In this document: positions 51,629 through 61,420 of the stretch, in pieces
How the letters are laid out: each line of letters opens with the position of its first letter
Position numbering within the stretch: position 1 is the first letter of the stretch
Assembly: GCA_903995115.1 (NCBI GenBank)
Contig: LR877159.1
Span: 248,001 to 312,000, forward strand
Length of the DNA: 64,000 nucleotides
From: Angomonas deanei
Taxonomy: Eukaryota; Euglenozoa; Kinetoplastea; Trypanosomatida; Trypanosomatidae
Direction of reading: 5' to 3'
Translations under genes and position numbers: made by a program
The notes under the pieces: generated by a model
Told to the model about the DNA's origin: nothing
What the model saw: only the letters and a program-made list of their open reading frames with translations
The model's database searches: none

Positions 51629-54223
51629 TTAATCTGTGATTGGTTTAAATGCTAGCAGTTTCCGTGAACGGCGCGCCGGTTTCGTGGTGAGAGAAGAACC
51701 TAAATCAACCTCCATTTCCTCATCGTCTTCACCCTCCTTTTCATGAAGAATCGGGTAGCGCTTATTTTTATCGTCTTCCTCATCGACGTGTTCCCTGTGG
51801 ACAGAAACCACACACCCCTTCACGAATGCGAGAAGGTCGGCAATGTGGTCCGTCTGCATCACCCACCAGTCGAGCGCTTCCACGACTTTGTCGACGTCAG
51901 GATCAGACACTAAAGGAACGCGGTAGCACAGGGCTAGCTTAACTCCGTTGCCAAAGTACTGCGCATCGTCCTGTGTGAGGCCTCCAAAACGCACTCCGAC
52001 AACCTGAAGAAACACCTTTGATGTGCTGAGCCGGGACACCTCTCTCCGGATCAGCCGGGCACTGTGCCACGAATCCACCTTGATGAGAACCCCAATCTGC
52101 ATACATTGCATAATGTACTCGCGGTATTCCTCCTCGGTGGCAATGGACGTTTGGAGACGGAGACTATCCCATGAGGTTTGCAACGATTCGTATTCGGTCG
52201 GAGAGAAAATGGATTGGTCTACCCGCTTCACAGAGTCGTCAGCGGCCAGTTGGGGCGAATGCACCATCGCTCCCCCGGCGCCTCCGCACTTATCCGCCAA
52301 ATAGGCGTACAACGGTTGGGATCCGGAGCCAATGTAAAGGCTAGGGTCGACCGTTTTTCCGGGGGGAGCGCCATAAAGCAATTGATACTCCAGCGTTTCA
52401 GTATTTTGCAGCTGCCCATAGTCACCCAGATGACTGAATGAAACGTCCATGCCTCGGGGACGTAAAAGCTCCAGTTTATTGTAAAAGACCTCCACGTACC
52501 ACTGCAGAATTCGTCTATAATTGTGGATGCGAAACCGCGTCGACTCTTTTTTAGTGGAAAGAACGTGGGTGCCAACCCCCGGGCACCCGCTCAAGCTGTG
52601 ATGATCCACGAGCGTCACTGCCATCCCAGGCAAAGCGCACTCCATTGAGTTTCCCCAAAAATCCATGATTGCCTCCACTTTGCCTTCCGCCTGATCAGCA
52701 ACAAAGTTCATCCCGCGAGTCACAGCGCCCTCCCGGACGATGACCGACAACACCAGAGAAGGAGTGCTTGTGCGATTCCGCTCCCTGAAAGATCGCCCGA
52801 CGGCGAACGCTGAGGAGCGCGCCTTGATGTATACATTGTGTTTATCAAACTTTTTTCGCTTCTTGTCTGCTTCTGCGTCAATACGCTTTTGGATGTTTTG
52901 TTTGTAAGAATTCAGGCGGAAGCTTTCCTCATCAAACAAGTGTTTGGACGACTCGAAAACAACTGCCTGGACAGCCGCTTCGTGCGCGCCAGCGTCGGGG
53001 GATACGCTGTAACACATTGGGGGACAACTGTCCACACACTTTTGTAAAACATCCCACAGGAGAGGAAAGTTTGTTTTATTTTTTGCAGACACGCAAACCC
53101 CTACACACTTTCGCCGGAGCTCGACAACGGGAGATTTTCGGCTTCCTCTGTAAGAAGGATCGATCTTTTTCATTTTATCAAAGTAAACTTCCGGATTGGG
53201 GAAAGACAATGCTTTCCCATTTTCAGTGACTGCCAAAGCGTCACCGCCCTTTGTGGAATTCTTTTCACTACCTTTAATGTCGTGCGCAAGAGTCACATCC
53301 AACCCCACAGCCGCCAAGTCAGTAATACACTTCTTTACCGCCGTGTGCATTGAGAAAGGATCTGTGAATAGATCCAGTTTATTAAAGACAACTATTACAG
53401 GCCGGTCCACATTTAATGCCACTTTTACTGCTTCGTGAACTTGGCCGTGGACACCTTCGACCGCGGATACAACTAAAAGCACAAAATCACAAATAAGCAT
53501 GGTGTGGAACCTCGCTTCGACAAAGACCGCATGGCCCGGCGTATCTACAAATGTGAATAAATTTTGCTTTTTGGAAGGATGCCCAATCGTAAAAGCGCGC
53601 AAATTTTGCGTTATCCCGTGAGGCTCCTCCTTTGAAATAAGAGATCCCTGAAGTGCGTCGACGAGTGTCGTTTTCCCGTGGTTGACGTGACCCAAGACAC
53701 AAAAAATTGGGGTTCGCTTCTTTTCTTTATAGACGCGCCTCAAATAATTCAGCCCTGTAGACGTATAGATGTCGTCATCTTTCCACGTGATATATTTAGA
53801 CGCCGGTGGCGGCAAGTTATCTTCCCTTGACTTCTCCTCTAATTTCAACTCTTTTATGCATTCCGCACGAACCTCGCTGGGCAAAAGGCTTAGTATAATA
53901 TTGGTGGCGACTCTGTACGGCACAAGACAGGTGGGTACACGAATAGAGTAGAGGTCGTACTTTTCGAATACCGTTTTTTCCACTTGAGAAATATTTAAAT
54001 TCAGCAAAGGACTGCACTTTTCATGCGCTACTCTTTCCACTTCCTCTCGGTAGGCCCTCGAGATCAAATGAGAAGATTTCGCCAATTCCTCTCGAATCAG
54101 TTGATCTTTAAGAAGCGAGCCTCCATTATTGGCCAGACGAACAAATGAAGTTGCTTCCATCAGAGATGGGATATTGAAAAGAGCGGGCCGCCCATTGCAA
54201 AATAAAAGTCTTGACAGGAACAT
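51629..54223 (-). CDS. translation initiation factor IF-2, probably mitochondrial
   Basis: An 864-residue translational GTPase. The ATG at 54223 (MFLSRLLFCNGRPALFNI) gives a basic, Ser/Phe/Leu-rich presequence; the frame stays open for 46 hydrophobic codons more, but the candidate splice acceptor lies about ten bases upstream of 54223. The G domain has GHVNHGKTTLVDAL (P-loop), the DTPGH motif, and NKLDL, as in bacterial IF-2 and mtIF2, with the switch segment EEPHGITQNLRAFTIG. A long insert separates G4 (NKLDL) and G5 (VSAKNK). Domain II (RGMNFVADQAEGKV) and the C-terminal domain (SLQTSWDSLRLQTSIATE through VRFGGLTQDDAQYF) follow. Function: placing initiator tRNA at the start codon on the mitochondrial ribosome. 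Confidence 0.88.
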   Translation of the reverse strand: MFLSRLLFCNGRPALFNIPSLMEATSFVRLANNGGSLLKDQLIREELAKSSHLISRAYREEVERVAHEKCSPLLNLNISQVEKTVFEKYDLYSIRVPTCLVPYRVATNIILSLLPSEVRAECIKELKLEEKSREDNLPPPASKYITWKDDDIYTSTGLNYLRRVYKEKKRTPIFCVLGHVNHGKTTLVDALQGSLISKEEPHGITQNLRAFTIGHPSKKQNLFTFVDTPGHAVFVEARFHTMLICDFVLLVVSAVEGVHGQVHEAVKVALNVDRPVIVVFNKLDLFTDPFSMHTAVKKCITDLAAVGLDVTLAHDIKGSEKNSTKGGDALAVTENGKALSFPNPEVYFDKMKKIDPSYRGSRKSPVVELRRKCVGVCVSAKNKTNFPLLWDVLQKCVDSCPPMCYSVSPDAGAHEAAVQAVVFESSKHLFDEESFRLNSYKQNIQKRIDAEADKKRKKFDKHNVYIKARSSAFAVGRSFRERNRTSTPSLVLSVIVREGAVTRGMNFVADQAEGKVEAIMDFWGNSMECALPGMAVTLVDHHSLSGCPGVGTHVLSTKKESTRFRIHNYRRILQWYVEVFYNKLELLRPRGMDVSFSHLGDYGQLQNTETLEYQLLYGAPPGKTVDPSLYIGSGSQPLYAYLADKCGGAGGAMVHSPQLAADDSVKRVDQSIFSPTEYESLQTSWDSLRLQTSIATEEEYREYIMQCMQIGVLIKVDSWHSARLIRREVSRLSTSKVFLQVVGVRFGGLTQDDAQYFGNGVKLALCYRVPLVSDPDVDKVVEALDWWVMQTDHIADLLAFVKGCVVSVHREHVDEEDDKNKRYPILHEKEGEDDEEMEVDLGSSLTTKPARRSRKLLAFKPITD

Positions 54224-54290
54224 GAATCGCGGTCTATAACAGTTTAAAAAAAAATACAGAATATTGAACAAAAAAAAAAAAAGAAGAAGT
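54224..54290 (-). promoter_or_regulatory. candidate trans-splice acceptor of the IF-2 gene
   Basis: On the coding strand two long T tracts (plus-strand A runs at about 54246-54254 and 54270-54282) are followed by ACTGTTATAG; the AG is at 54235-54234 and the ATG comes about ten bases later. This decides the start over the Met 46 codons upstream. The order tract-AG-short leader is that of kinetoplastid trans-splicing. Confidence 0.5.
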
Positions 54291-54485
54291 AGGGAGGGAG
54301 ATTGTGTGAGGTAAAGAAGAAACCAAATAAATAATAAAAAGAAATCAGCTTTTGCCAGCATGAGAATTTTTTTAACTTTTTTTTTTTTTTAATGCTACGC
54401 TAATCGGTGTGACTTCCTAATATAATTTAAAAAGAAAAAAATGAAAAAAAGCTAAGCTAATAAGTACTTATTGTGTAAACTGTCC

Positions 54486-54758
54486 TTACGCTTTGAAAAA
54501 GTAGGCCACAATAAAAAAGGGGAAAATGATATAAGCACAAGTCGTAAAGACACCGATATCAACCCAGATAGTGTACAACATTTTTTCACGGGACATGACA
54601 TAGCTAGGGTGTGAATAAAATGTCTTCTTAAGCTCTCCTCTCACTATTTTGTCTGCGAGCGACGCGTAAGGCTTTTCGGACTGCAGCCACGCTTGGCGCT
54701 GCTGCAAAGAAATCGCTGAAACGACGGCGCGGTTACCGAGTTTGGAAAAACGCAGCAT
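54486..54758 (-). CDS. small membrane protein, probably mitochondrial, 90 residues
   Basis: A short gene whose N-terminus (MLRFSKLGNRAVVSAISLQQRQAW) is basic, amphipathic and free of acids, fitting a mitochondrial presequence. A middle part carries charged residues (KIVRGELKKTFYSHPSYVMSREKML). The C-terminal 25 residues (IGVFTTCAYIIFPFFIVAYFFKA) form a single hydrophobic span. Small mitochondrial inner-membrane subunits of respiratory complexes or import machinery have this shape. It has its own spacing and T-tract signals in the array, which supports a real gene. The family is not recognised; kinetoplastid-specific respiratory subunits are often this small and diverged. Confidence 0.65.
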   Translation of the reverse strand: MLRFSKLGNRAVVSAISLQQRQAWLQSEKPYASLADKIVRGELKKTFYSHPSYVMSREKMLYTIWVDIGVFTTCAYIIFPFFIVAYFFKA

Positions 54759-54954
54759 TGAATAAATTCGGGATTTTTATTTTCTTGTTTAATTGATTTT
54801 GAATGGAAACCAGGATGGTTACGCTTGCTTTTTTTTTTTTTTCCGAAGGGAGGAAAAGACAAAAGGGAAGTGTTAGCATGATGTGGTTAATACAGAAAAA
54901 AATACAAATAAATAAAATATAAAAAAAAAAAAAAGTGAGTGACAATAAATTCAA

Positions 54955-55509
54955 TTAGAAGGTAAGAATAAAGTGTGTCTCCCCATCAGCTGTGCAACTG
55001 CCTTTTACCGAAACAGTGCTTTCGTCGTATAGAAGAAATGTGGCGCCTTTTAGCATGCCTACCACAAAATCAACCACGTCATTCCTTGTTACGCTATGAT
55101 CGTCACCAGCAAAAGGGGCATCGTTAACAGAAATTTGTTCGCTTCCCTCGCTCTTCTTTGAAAACCCTTGAAGCCATCTAAAATTTTTTTCACGTAAATG
55201 AAACACGTTTGATGTCACTTTTACAGAGTCAACTTTTTTCCCGAAAACAGCAGTCCAAAAATTATTCCCAACAAAGCGAGCAACATCGGACGGTGTACTA
55301 CTCCATGTTGACTCGCGAACTAAAAGCCTTTCCGTAATTTGTGAACCAATGAGAAAACCCTTGCTGTCCAGTAACTGCGTTCGGGCAGAAACAACTTCGC
55401 CTAAAGAGTCGTCAATGACGACTGGAATTTTGTACACTTTTGCGACATCGCACAAAAGAATTATCAACTCTAAATTAAGAAAACTAGCTGCACTTTCGCT
55501 TACCGACAT
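54955..55509 (-). CDS. TRAPP subunit Trs33/TRAPPC6-like
   Basis: A 184-residue protein of the TRAPP/Bet3 family, subunits of the tethering complex and Rab guanine-nucleotide exchanger at the Golgi. The ATG at 55509 (MSVSESAASFLNLELI) is chosen because the earlier codons encode only Phe/Ser-rich leader. The match to TRAPPC6 is in the segments LLDSKGFLIGSQITERLL, ARFVGNNFWTAVFGKKVDSVK, NVFHLREKNFRWLQGFS and VVDFVVGMLKGATFLL, in the same order as human TRAPPC6B (GFRVGQGLIERF, FWTTVFKKQIDNL, VYVLQDNKFRLL, FTCGLIRGGLSNLG). It is slightly longer than human TRAPPC6B (158) through the insert around DAPFAGDDHS. Confidence 0.78.
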   Translation of the reverse strand: MSVSESAASFLNLELIILLCDVAKVYKIPVVIDDSLGEVVSARTQLLDSKGFLIGSQITERLLVRESTWSSTPSDVARFVGNNFWTAVFGKKVDSVKVTSNVFHLREKNFRWLQGFSKKSEGSEQISVNDAPFAGDDHSVTRNDVVDFVVGMLKGATFLLYDESTVSVKGSCTADGETHFILTF

Positions 55510-55661
55510 CAGCAAATAAAAACAGAAGAAAAAAACTAGGAAAAATGTAGAGGATGATAATATATCTTTCTGAGCAAAAAAAAAAAAAAAAACAGATTTG
55601 CGCATATACATAATTTCTCAACCTGTCCAAAGTAAATAATGTAACAAAGCTGCGCATAACG

Positions 55662-56240
55662 TCATGGCTGGCTCTCACCGAGGTGGCTAATTTCCGCAAC
55701 AGAAAAGGGGCACTCAGCGGAAATGACCCCATCGGTGGTTGTATAGGCTACAAGCTCTTTTTTTAGAGACAGTAAATAGTCCATGTTTTCCGCAATCTTT
55801 CCAAATACTATATAATTTTTGTCTAAATGTGCCAACTCGTTTGCATCAGACGTCAAGCAAATGAAAAAGGCCGCCGAATCAAATCCCTGAGCTCCCTTGC
55901 AGAAAGATAGAGTCCCCAGAGCATGAAACCTATCAATCTCTTGGTCTGAATCTACTACCGTGTTTTTTCCGACTTGGCCCTCCGCGACTTGAAGTCCAAC
56001 GGCGGAAATGCGCCGGAACGGGCAATTTTTATAAACAGGTTGTTTACCTTTTCCTTTTTCACTTCCCGCGTGCGAACAGTTTTGCGCAAACAACTCACAA
56101 AATTTAGGCGAATTGCCTGGAAATAAATCTAACAAAAAAGTTCCGTCGATCTCTCCGTTTTTTTGCACGCTGACCAAAAATTTTTGCACAGGCACTTCGA
56201 CCGAGAGCGACTTCGGTTTTTGAGCTTTTTTCGCCTTCAT
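55662..56240 (-). CDS. cyclophilin-type peptidyl-prolyl isomerase, divergent
   Basis: A 192-residue cyclophilin-fold protein. GTLSFCKGAQGFDSAAFFICL and HLDKNYIVFGKIAENMDYL match the core of cyclophilins, and FRRIS corresponds to the strand with the catalytic Arg. The rest of the active site has changed: the residues at the usual Phe60-Gln63 positions read GLQV, the Gln of SQFFIC is Ala, and the position of the cyclosporin-contacting Trp holds His. A basic N-terminus (MKAKKAQKPKS) precedes the domain. Reduced isomerase activity, insensitivity to cyclosporin and a scaffold role are possible, as in several cyclophilins of spliceosomes or flagella. The residue alignment was made by eye. Confidence 0.75.
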   Translation of the reverse strand: MKAKKAQKPKSLSVEVPVQKFLVSVQKNGEIDGTFLLDLFPGNSPKFCELFAQNCSHAGSEKGKGKQPVYKNCPFRRISAVGLQVAEGQVGKNTVVDSDQEIDRFHALGTLSFCKGAQGFDSAAFFICLTSDANELAHLDKNYIVFGKIAENMDYLLSLKKELVAYTTTDGVISAECPFSVAEISHLGESQP

Positions 56241-56853
56241 TTCGAAGATTTCAACTTACTATCACGAAGCAAACTTTTTTAATGAGAGTTGATAATTTTT
56301 CTTTGCCCTCGAAAATGTTTCAGAAATTTGCGATTACTGATATTGATTAACCTGCGAGCGCTCACCAATTCTAAAAATGCAGATTTATATTAAAAGCTTA
56401 CGATCAACGAAATAATATTACAAGTTGCTGCGCTTGTCAAATCCTGTTGGCCGGTGTTGTTTTGATTTTTGTTTCTTTGGAAAGGCCGGTTTTGCAACAA
56501 AAAAATTACAGGCAGTAGATTCTTTGGTGGTCGCTTGGATTTGTGGCGTGTGTGAATGTTTCCCGTTTCGTCAAATATTTTGGTGTCGTTGAATGAGAAT
56601 AATTATTCCTGTTTAGTTGGGCAAATATACTATCGCCGTCTAAATTTTTTTGAATTATTTTTATGTTACTAACAGTAGCAAGACGGATAAAAATAATGCG
56701 AAAAATGGCGTTGGGCGACACGAAAAAAAAAAAAGGAAAAGGAGAAAAGGTATTACAAAAAGAGGTGTGCAAATTTGCAAAATGAACCCTACGTCATAAA
56801 GATAAAGGAAGAATTGACATTTAAAATTTACATACTCAATAAAATACATCCAT
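56241..56853. other. long intergenic, AT-rich
   Basis: The longest AT-rich gap in the gene array. It lies between the start of the cyclophilin gene and the stop of the TEX47-like gene. I saw no tRNA, no snRNA and no supported frame. Plus-strand A runs at about 56721-56732 and T-rich stretches near 56455-56480 are present. It presumably holds the long 3' UTR of the TEX47-like gene and the 5' flank of the cyclophilin gene. Confidence 0.45.
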
Positions 56854-57615
56854 TTAGATTTTCAGCGGATCTTCTGGGGGGTGGCAAATTTCAACGTCAC
56901 GTGTGTAATTCGGGAACTCCTTAAAATTCTTTTCGTACTCCTGGAGCGTTAAAAATAATTTAAAACTCAGATAGTGGAAAATATTCTCCTCTTTTGGGAA
57001 AAGCTTCGTGAAATTCATTTTCGCACCGTCTGCAAAGGCACTTTTTCTCGCTCCCGACTCATTTTTTCCGGCGGCCGCTAGATCCATCAACATTTTTAAA
57101 TCTTGCACAACGCCGTCGGCAATTTCCTCTTCGTTGCGCTCCCCACTGGCAGAGGAACACACAACGGAAGGGGGAACCTTGTTTATGTAAATCCAGTTCG
57201 GGGTCCCATTTATTTCCACGTCGTCGTCTAAAAAGATAATATGGCACTTTTCAATTTTGAGCGTCTTTTGCTGATAATGCACTTCCCACAAATAATACAT
57301 AACGTGTCGTTCAAATCCTTCGACGAGTTGAATAAATCGCTCGCCGTAATCTATTATCACACTACTCAAACTTTCCTCGCTGTTCTGATCAGACGCCAGG
57401 GGATTGGTTAAATCTGCCTTCACGCACGCTTCATGGCTAACATCTTCAAGACTGGAAAGGCTGTCGGCCGAGTGTTGTCCACACAAAACAACGCGCATCG
57501 CAAATGGGTTCGCGGCGTTTTTTGTACTGACATTGTACTGCTTGAGGACAACATCCAAAAGGGACTTTCTCTCCGGGAACCGTTTGGCTTTTAGAACTTG
57601 GGGGTCGGTGTCCAT
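56854..57615 (-). CDS. TEX47/BLUF-like protein of unknown function
   Basis: A 253-residue protein starting MDTDPQVLKAKRFPERKSLL. The segment SVIIDYGERFIQLVEGFERHVMYYLWEVH resembles the central strand and helix of BLUF flavin domains and of the related, flavin-free TEX47 group found in ciliated organisms (strand, Gly-x-Phe-x-x-x-x-Glu-Gly, then helix). KCHIIFLDDDVEING and WIYINKVPP would be later strands. The C-terminal 90 residues (LKMLMDLAAAGKNESGAR, FHYLSFKLFLTLQEYEKNF) are helical. The remote assignment is an inference from one segment. If right, a flagellar role would be likely. It is the last recognisable gene before the GC-rich island; the coding-strand upstream flank is AT-rich. Confidence 0.5.
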   Translation of the reverse strand: MDTDPQVLKAKRFPERKSLLDVVLKQYNVSTKNAANPFAMRVVLCGQHSADSLSSLEDVSHEACVKADLTNPLASDQNSEESLSSVIIDYGERFIQLVEGFERHVMYYLWEVHYQQKTLKIEKCHIIFLDDDVEINGTPNWIYINKVPPSVVCSSASGERNEEEIADGVVQDLKMLMDLAAAGKNESGARKSAFADGAKMNFTKLFPKEENIFHYLSFKLFLTLQEYEKNFKEFPNYTRDVEICHPPEDPLKI

Positions 57616-57844
57616 CTGATTGTCACTATATTTCGTGTCTGTGTCTCCAAATCCGCTAAAATTGATCTGGCACTTCTGGCTAAATAAATGAAAAGCAATG
57701 GGAAAATATATTAAATTTCAGGATGGTGTTTTCCACTCGCGCAGTAGAACACACAACCACCGGAGGGGGCAAAGGAACATGGTGTTAAATCTTATTTTCA
57801 GAATCACAAAACAGATCAGTTTGGACGGGGGCTATAAATAAAGG
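57616..57844. promoter_or_regulatory. 5' flank of the TEX47-like gene and left border of the GC island, with a TATA-like sequence
   Basis: The 5' flank of the TEX47-like gene. At 57834-57843 the plus strand reads TATAAATAAA, immediately before GC content rises sharply. This could be a chance AT block or a rightward promoter element for the island; kinetoplastids mostly lack TATA-driven protein-gene promoters. Confidence 0.2.
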
Positions 57845-59336
57845 AATGCGACGGGCGCGGCCGGAACAACGCTCGGGGCGTCGCTGTGTGCGGAAGTGGT
57901 CCGCGGCTCCGGCGGGGACCGGGACTACCTGGCGGGGGATGCCAAGCCGGGGTGCCCCGGAGACCACAACCGCGGCGCGGGAGCCGGGCGAACGGGCCCG
58001 CGAACATCCGACCCAGGATAGGGGGCCCCCATCGACCCGGACGCGGGCGGAAAGGGACGTAGGGAGCGCACACGAGACAACGGGAAGCCCCCAACTTCAG
58101 AAGAAAAGGGACGGGAACGCACCCCAGAGATTCACAACCAGAGATGCGCCAGCCGGGCGGCGGGCGGGGCCATCATCCATGCCGCCCCTTAAAAGACAGT
58201 TTGAGCGAGAAAATGAATCAAAATATAACCTTATACGCCCCCGAGGGAAGGGGGAATTTTGGGAGAAGGCCAAGAATCCAGACCAGCCACCAGCTTCAGA
58301 AGGGAGCCAGCCAGGAAGCACGACAAACCCGACGGCCCACCAGTCCAGCGGGGAAAAGGGGCGAGACAGCCGGGCCCCCACCCTCAAAAAATAAACAGCG
58401 GAAGACAAGCCCACAGCGCACGGAGGAGCACGAGCCACCCCTCGGCACCCCGGGCCACGCACGGGAGCCGCCCACCGGGAAGGCGCAGCGGCGAACTCCA
58501 CTCCAGCGGAAGCACTTTTGGGTGACCACGAAGCGCCAACCACAATTCCTTTTTCCATCTGACGGGCTTTTCTTTGCCCGGTGCTTCCCCAAGGCGCTCG
58601 GAGCACAAGACGAACCCCCCTTGAGGGCCGCGCCCGAAGCTTCAACGGAGGGGGGGAAGGCCACCGGTGATGGACGAACGACCGCCCGCGCGCCCCGCCC
58701 ACCCCTCCCGGTTCCCCGGAAGCCAAACGCCCCCAACACAGCGGCAGGGCGGACGCCTCCGGAACAAACGGGGAGGAGCGGGGGAAGACAACCACAAAAG
58801 AAAAAAGGAAGAACCCCCCGCGAATACCGAAAAGAGGGAGGGCGGCGACCGTTTTCCACCACACGAAGAAAGCCAATGCGCAGAATAAAGAACACGAAGA
58901 AAGAGAGAAAGCAAACTACCACTTTACACAAATTCTCACCTCATTCAAACCCGTGAATTAAGCAAGGGACTGAAACGAGTGTATCGCTAACCTTTCCCCG
59001 GCGCCTTGCGCCCGACAAGGTGCGTAATTGTCACAGCCCGTGGGGTTTTGAATAGAATCGAACGGATTCCTGCCGCGAAAGGGCTCGGGGTGGGTGTATT
59101 CCGAAAAACCCCGAGGCAAAACTCCGAAACCCACAACGTTAGATGAGAAGGAAGGGGGGAAGGGCGGCGGATCCCCATGGAAAGCGGTTTGCCACGCGCA
59201 CAGCCGCCCCCCGTCCCTTTCGCAAACTCCCCAATAATAGAGAAAGAGGGAGAAGAAGTTGTTTCGTCTGTTCTGTTCAGTTTTATTATCGTCAACCAGC
59301 TTTGGACTATATTTACACTTCCCCGTTTACATTCTA

Positions 59337-59613
59337 TCACTTTTTACCCTCTTTCGTCTGTTTTTACAGGAGGGTTTGTTAAACAGAACCCTCGAAGGAT
59401 CCTGTCGCGGCGGGGTTTGGGGCGGCGTTTCAAAAAAACTTCGAACTTTTTTCTAAAATGGCTAAAAAACTGTGTTTAAAAAGAGTAAAGGTGACGGTTA
59501 ACACTGAACCGGAAACAACAGCACACTCCACACCTCGTCCCACTCAGCCCGCAAACCCCCAAGACAAAAGAAGGGGGAATATGGTGCGGGGGCCCGGCCC
59601 CCAAGTCCTTTGA
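59337..59613 (+). other. plus-strand splice-acceptor-like tract and a 51-codon frame
   Basis: A pyrimidine-rich stretch ends in GTTTTTACAG with the AG at 59368-59369. The first ATG after it is at 59458, in the context AAAATGGCT, and opens a 51-residue frame (MAKKLCLKRVKVTVNTEP...) closed by TGA at 59611-59613. The order acceptor, about 88-base leader and first ATG is what a trans-spliced gene would show on the plus strand, opposite to all others here. The second half is Pro/Arg-rich, as expected of the island by chance, so a gene is weakly supported. Confidence 0.2.
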
Positions 59614-61084
59614 CGGGGGCCGAAACCGAGAACGCCGGAACGAAGGGCCCCGCCAACAGACCCCCCCGGCACGAACCGCACACCCACCCCCCCCGGAGGG
59701 AAAACAAGTGCCCGCTTGTCCCCCCGGAAACTTTGGAAACTTTGGTCACCGCGAAAAAGAAACAGCACAGCGGGAAGATGATCGCTGGTGCCGCTAGCCC
59801 GCGGACGCGGAAAGAAGCGACGAACACCCACAGAAAAGGAATCACCTTCCCGTTTTGGCCGCCTTCCGGGAACTCTTGGCAGTTTCCGTCCCCCATTTTC
59901 AAGTGCGCTTGGGATTTTCTCCGTTCGCAACTTTGCCTTACGGGCCCCTAGCCCGCGCAACCCCCCCCTTTCCGCCCGGTTCGGTTTTCCGCCTCGCGCC
60001 CCGCCCGGCAGAAGACGTTCGCAACGGGGCCCTTGTCCGATGGAACGGTGTTTTGGGAGGAACACGTTCGGAACATCGGGTGTGGCGTGCTTCCGGCTTC
60101 CTTTTGGTACGTCCCCAGTTCCTTCCACTGACCTGAGGGAAGTCAAAAGCGTTCCCGCTCCGTTTTGCCTTCGTCTCCGTCTGTTTTGCGGCGGGGTTTC
60201 CGCGAGGCTGCGGCACCACGCCCCCAGCGGCAGTCTGCGTCTTTACCCATCTGCGTTTGTTCCCGCGTTTTTTGCAAACGCCGTCCCCGGTTCGCGAGGG
60301 TCCGCGTCCCCAAAAGCGGTGCCTCTTTTTCACGCGGGGCCCTCCGTCTTGCGCAAAGGGGCGGAAAACAATGCAAGGGCCTCCCTTTCATTATTCCAGG
60401 CGCTCCCGGTTCTCGTTCGGACGAAGCGTTCGCGCCAATCGCCGGCGGCCCCGGGTGCTTTTTTTTACTGGCGAACGAATTGGCGGGAAGGGGTGATTGA
60501 CATTTTGCCGGTTGAGGTTGGTCCCGCTCCGGTTTGCAAACAGCGGGGCAACCCCGGGGGTTCTGCAGGCGCGGCTTGGGGATGGGGTGGGGTCAAGCAA
60601 TCCGTTGCCCCACAAGGGGACCGCCGCCTTCCCTGGGCGTGGGTTTGCGGGGCCGCCTTCCGGGCCCCCCGAAAGAGGAGGTCGGGAGGGGAATCGGCGA
60701 GGTTGCGGCTGCGGGGGGAAAGGGCCTCACGTCCCCCCAAAACACTTTAAGAAACCACGCAATCGGGCATTGGTCAAGGGCAAGTCTTTTCCTATCGGCG
60801 CGTGGGGAATATGGGAACGGAAAAAGATGCTGCGGCAGCCGCTTGGTTTCCGTGTTTTTGGTGGCTTTCCGGGCCTCTGCCGCGTCACGGCGGAGTTTCG
60901 GGCGGTTGCCATCCCCGACGGGGGGAGCAAAAAAGCTTTGCGACGGGCGGCGGTCGGTGTGTCGTGGTATGGCGGCCCCCGGTTTTCCCACATCCCATAA
61001 AAGTCCCCTCCGTTGTGTTCCCTAAAAACCGCCGCGCCCGCTTTGCCGTTTCTCCTGGTCGGGGACGGCTTTTTTTTTAAGAGC

Positions 61085-61420
61085 CCCGCGAGAAGAATAG
61101 AAGGGAGGAGTGCGTGGTGAATTTAAAGCTGTTTCCAAAGGAGCTAGGATTCGTAATTTTTTCTATTCCCCATTTTTTTATTATTAGTCGTTAGTTTTTG
61201 GTATTTTTTATAACTTTTTTTGAAAAACGCCCCACCCACCCCCTTCCCGGCCACGTCGGGGATCCATGGGATTCTTGTGAAAATCCCATGGAATTGAAAA
61301 AATTGTGCATTTCGTCAAGAAAACGGTATTGGGGGAATTGGTAGAGTTCATTTTATCATTTGTTCGAGAGTTTTTGTAACACAGATGAGATGGGAATTTT
61401 GGAAAAGTTAAAATTCATTT
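61085..61420. other. AT-rich interruption of the GC island, with a perfect hairpin
   Basis: T-rich stretch within the island. It contains a perfect 11-base inverted repeat (arms 61263-61273 and 61282-61292, loop 8). No protein frame is seen. Confidence 0.5.
61263..61292. repeat. perfect 11-bp hairpin (inverted repeat)
   Basis: The arms TCCATGGGATT (61263-61273) and AATCCCATGGA (61282-61292) are exact reverse complements around an 8-base loop, followed on the plus strand by an A6 run. It could fold as an RNA hairpin on either strand or act as a dyad binding site. Confidence 0.75.

Noticed and set aside
58097-58956. Long overlapping frames on both strands in the GC-rich island (58144-58956 plus and 58097-58876 minus)
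   Set aside because: Low-complexity Pro/Arg/Gly/Ala sequence; several frames on both strands are open at once because stop codons are rare at this base composition.
59055-59063. GTTCGATTC on the minus strand, resembling a tRNA B box
   Set aside because: The flanking bases do not form the T-arm or acceptor stem and no A box lies at the right distance.
59788-60750. A 320-codon plus-strand frame in the GC-rich island
   Set aside because: No domain or conserved segment; overlapping frames on both strands are equally long; no clear acceptor and start.
57845-61075. Possible rRNA genes because of GC-rich sequence
   Set aside because: None of the universal small- or large-subunit rRNA motifs could be found on either strand.
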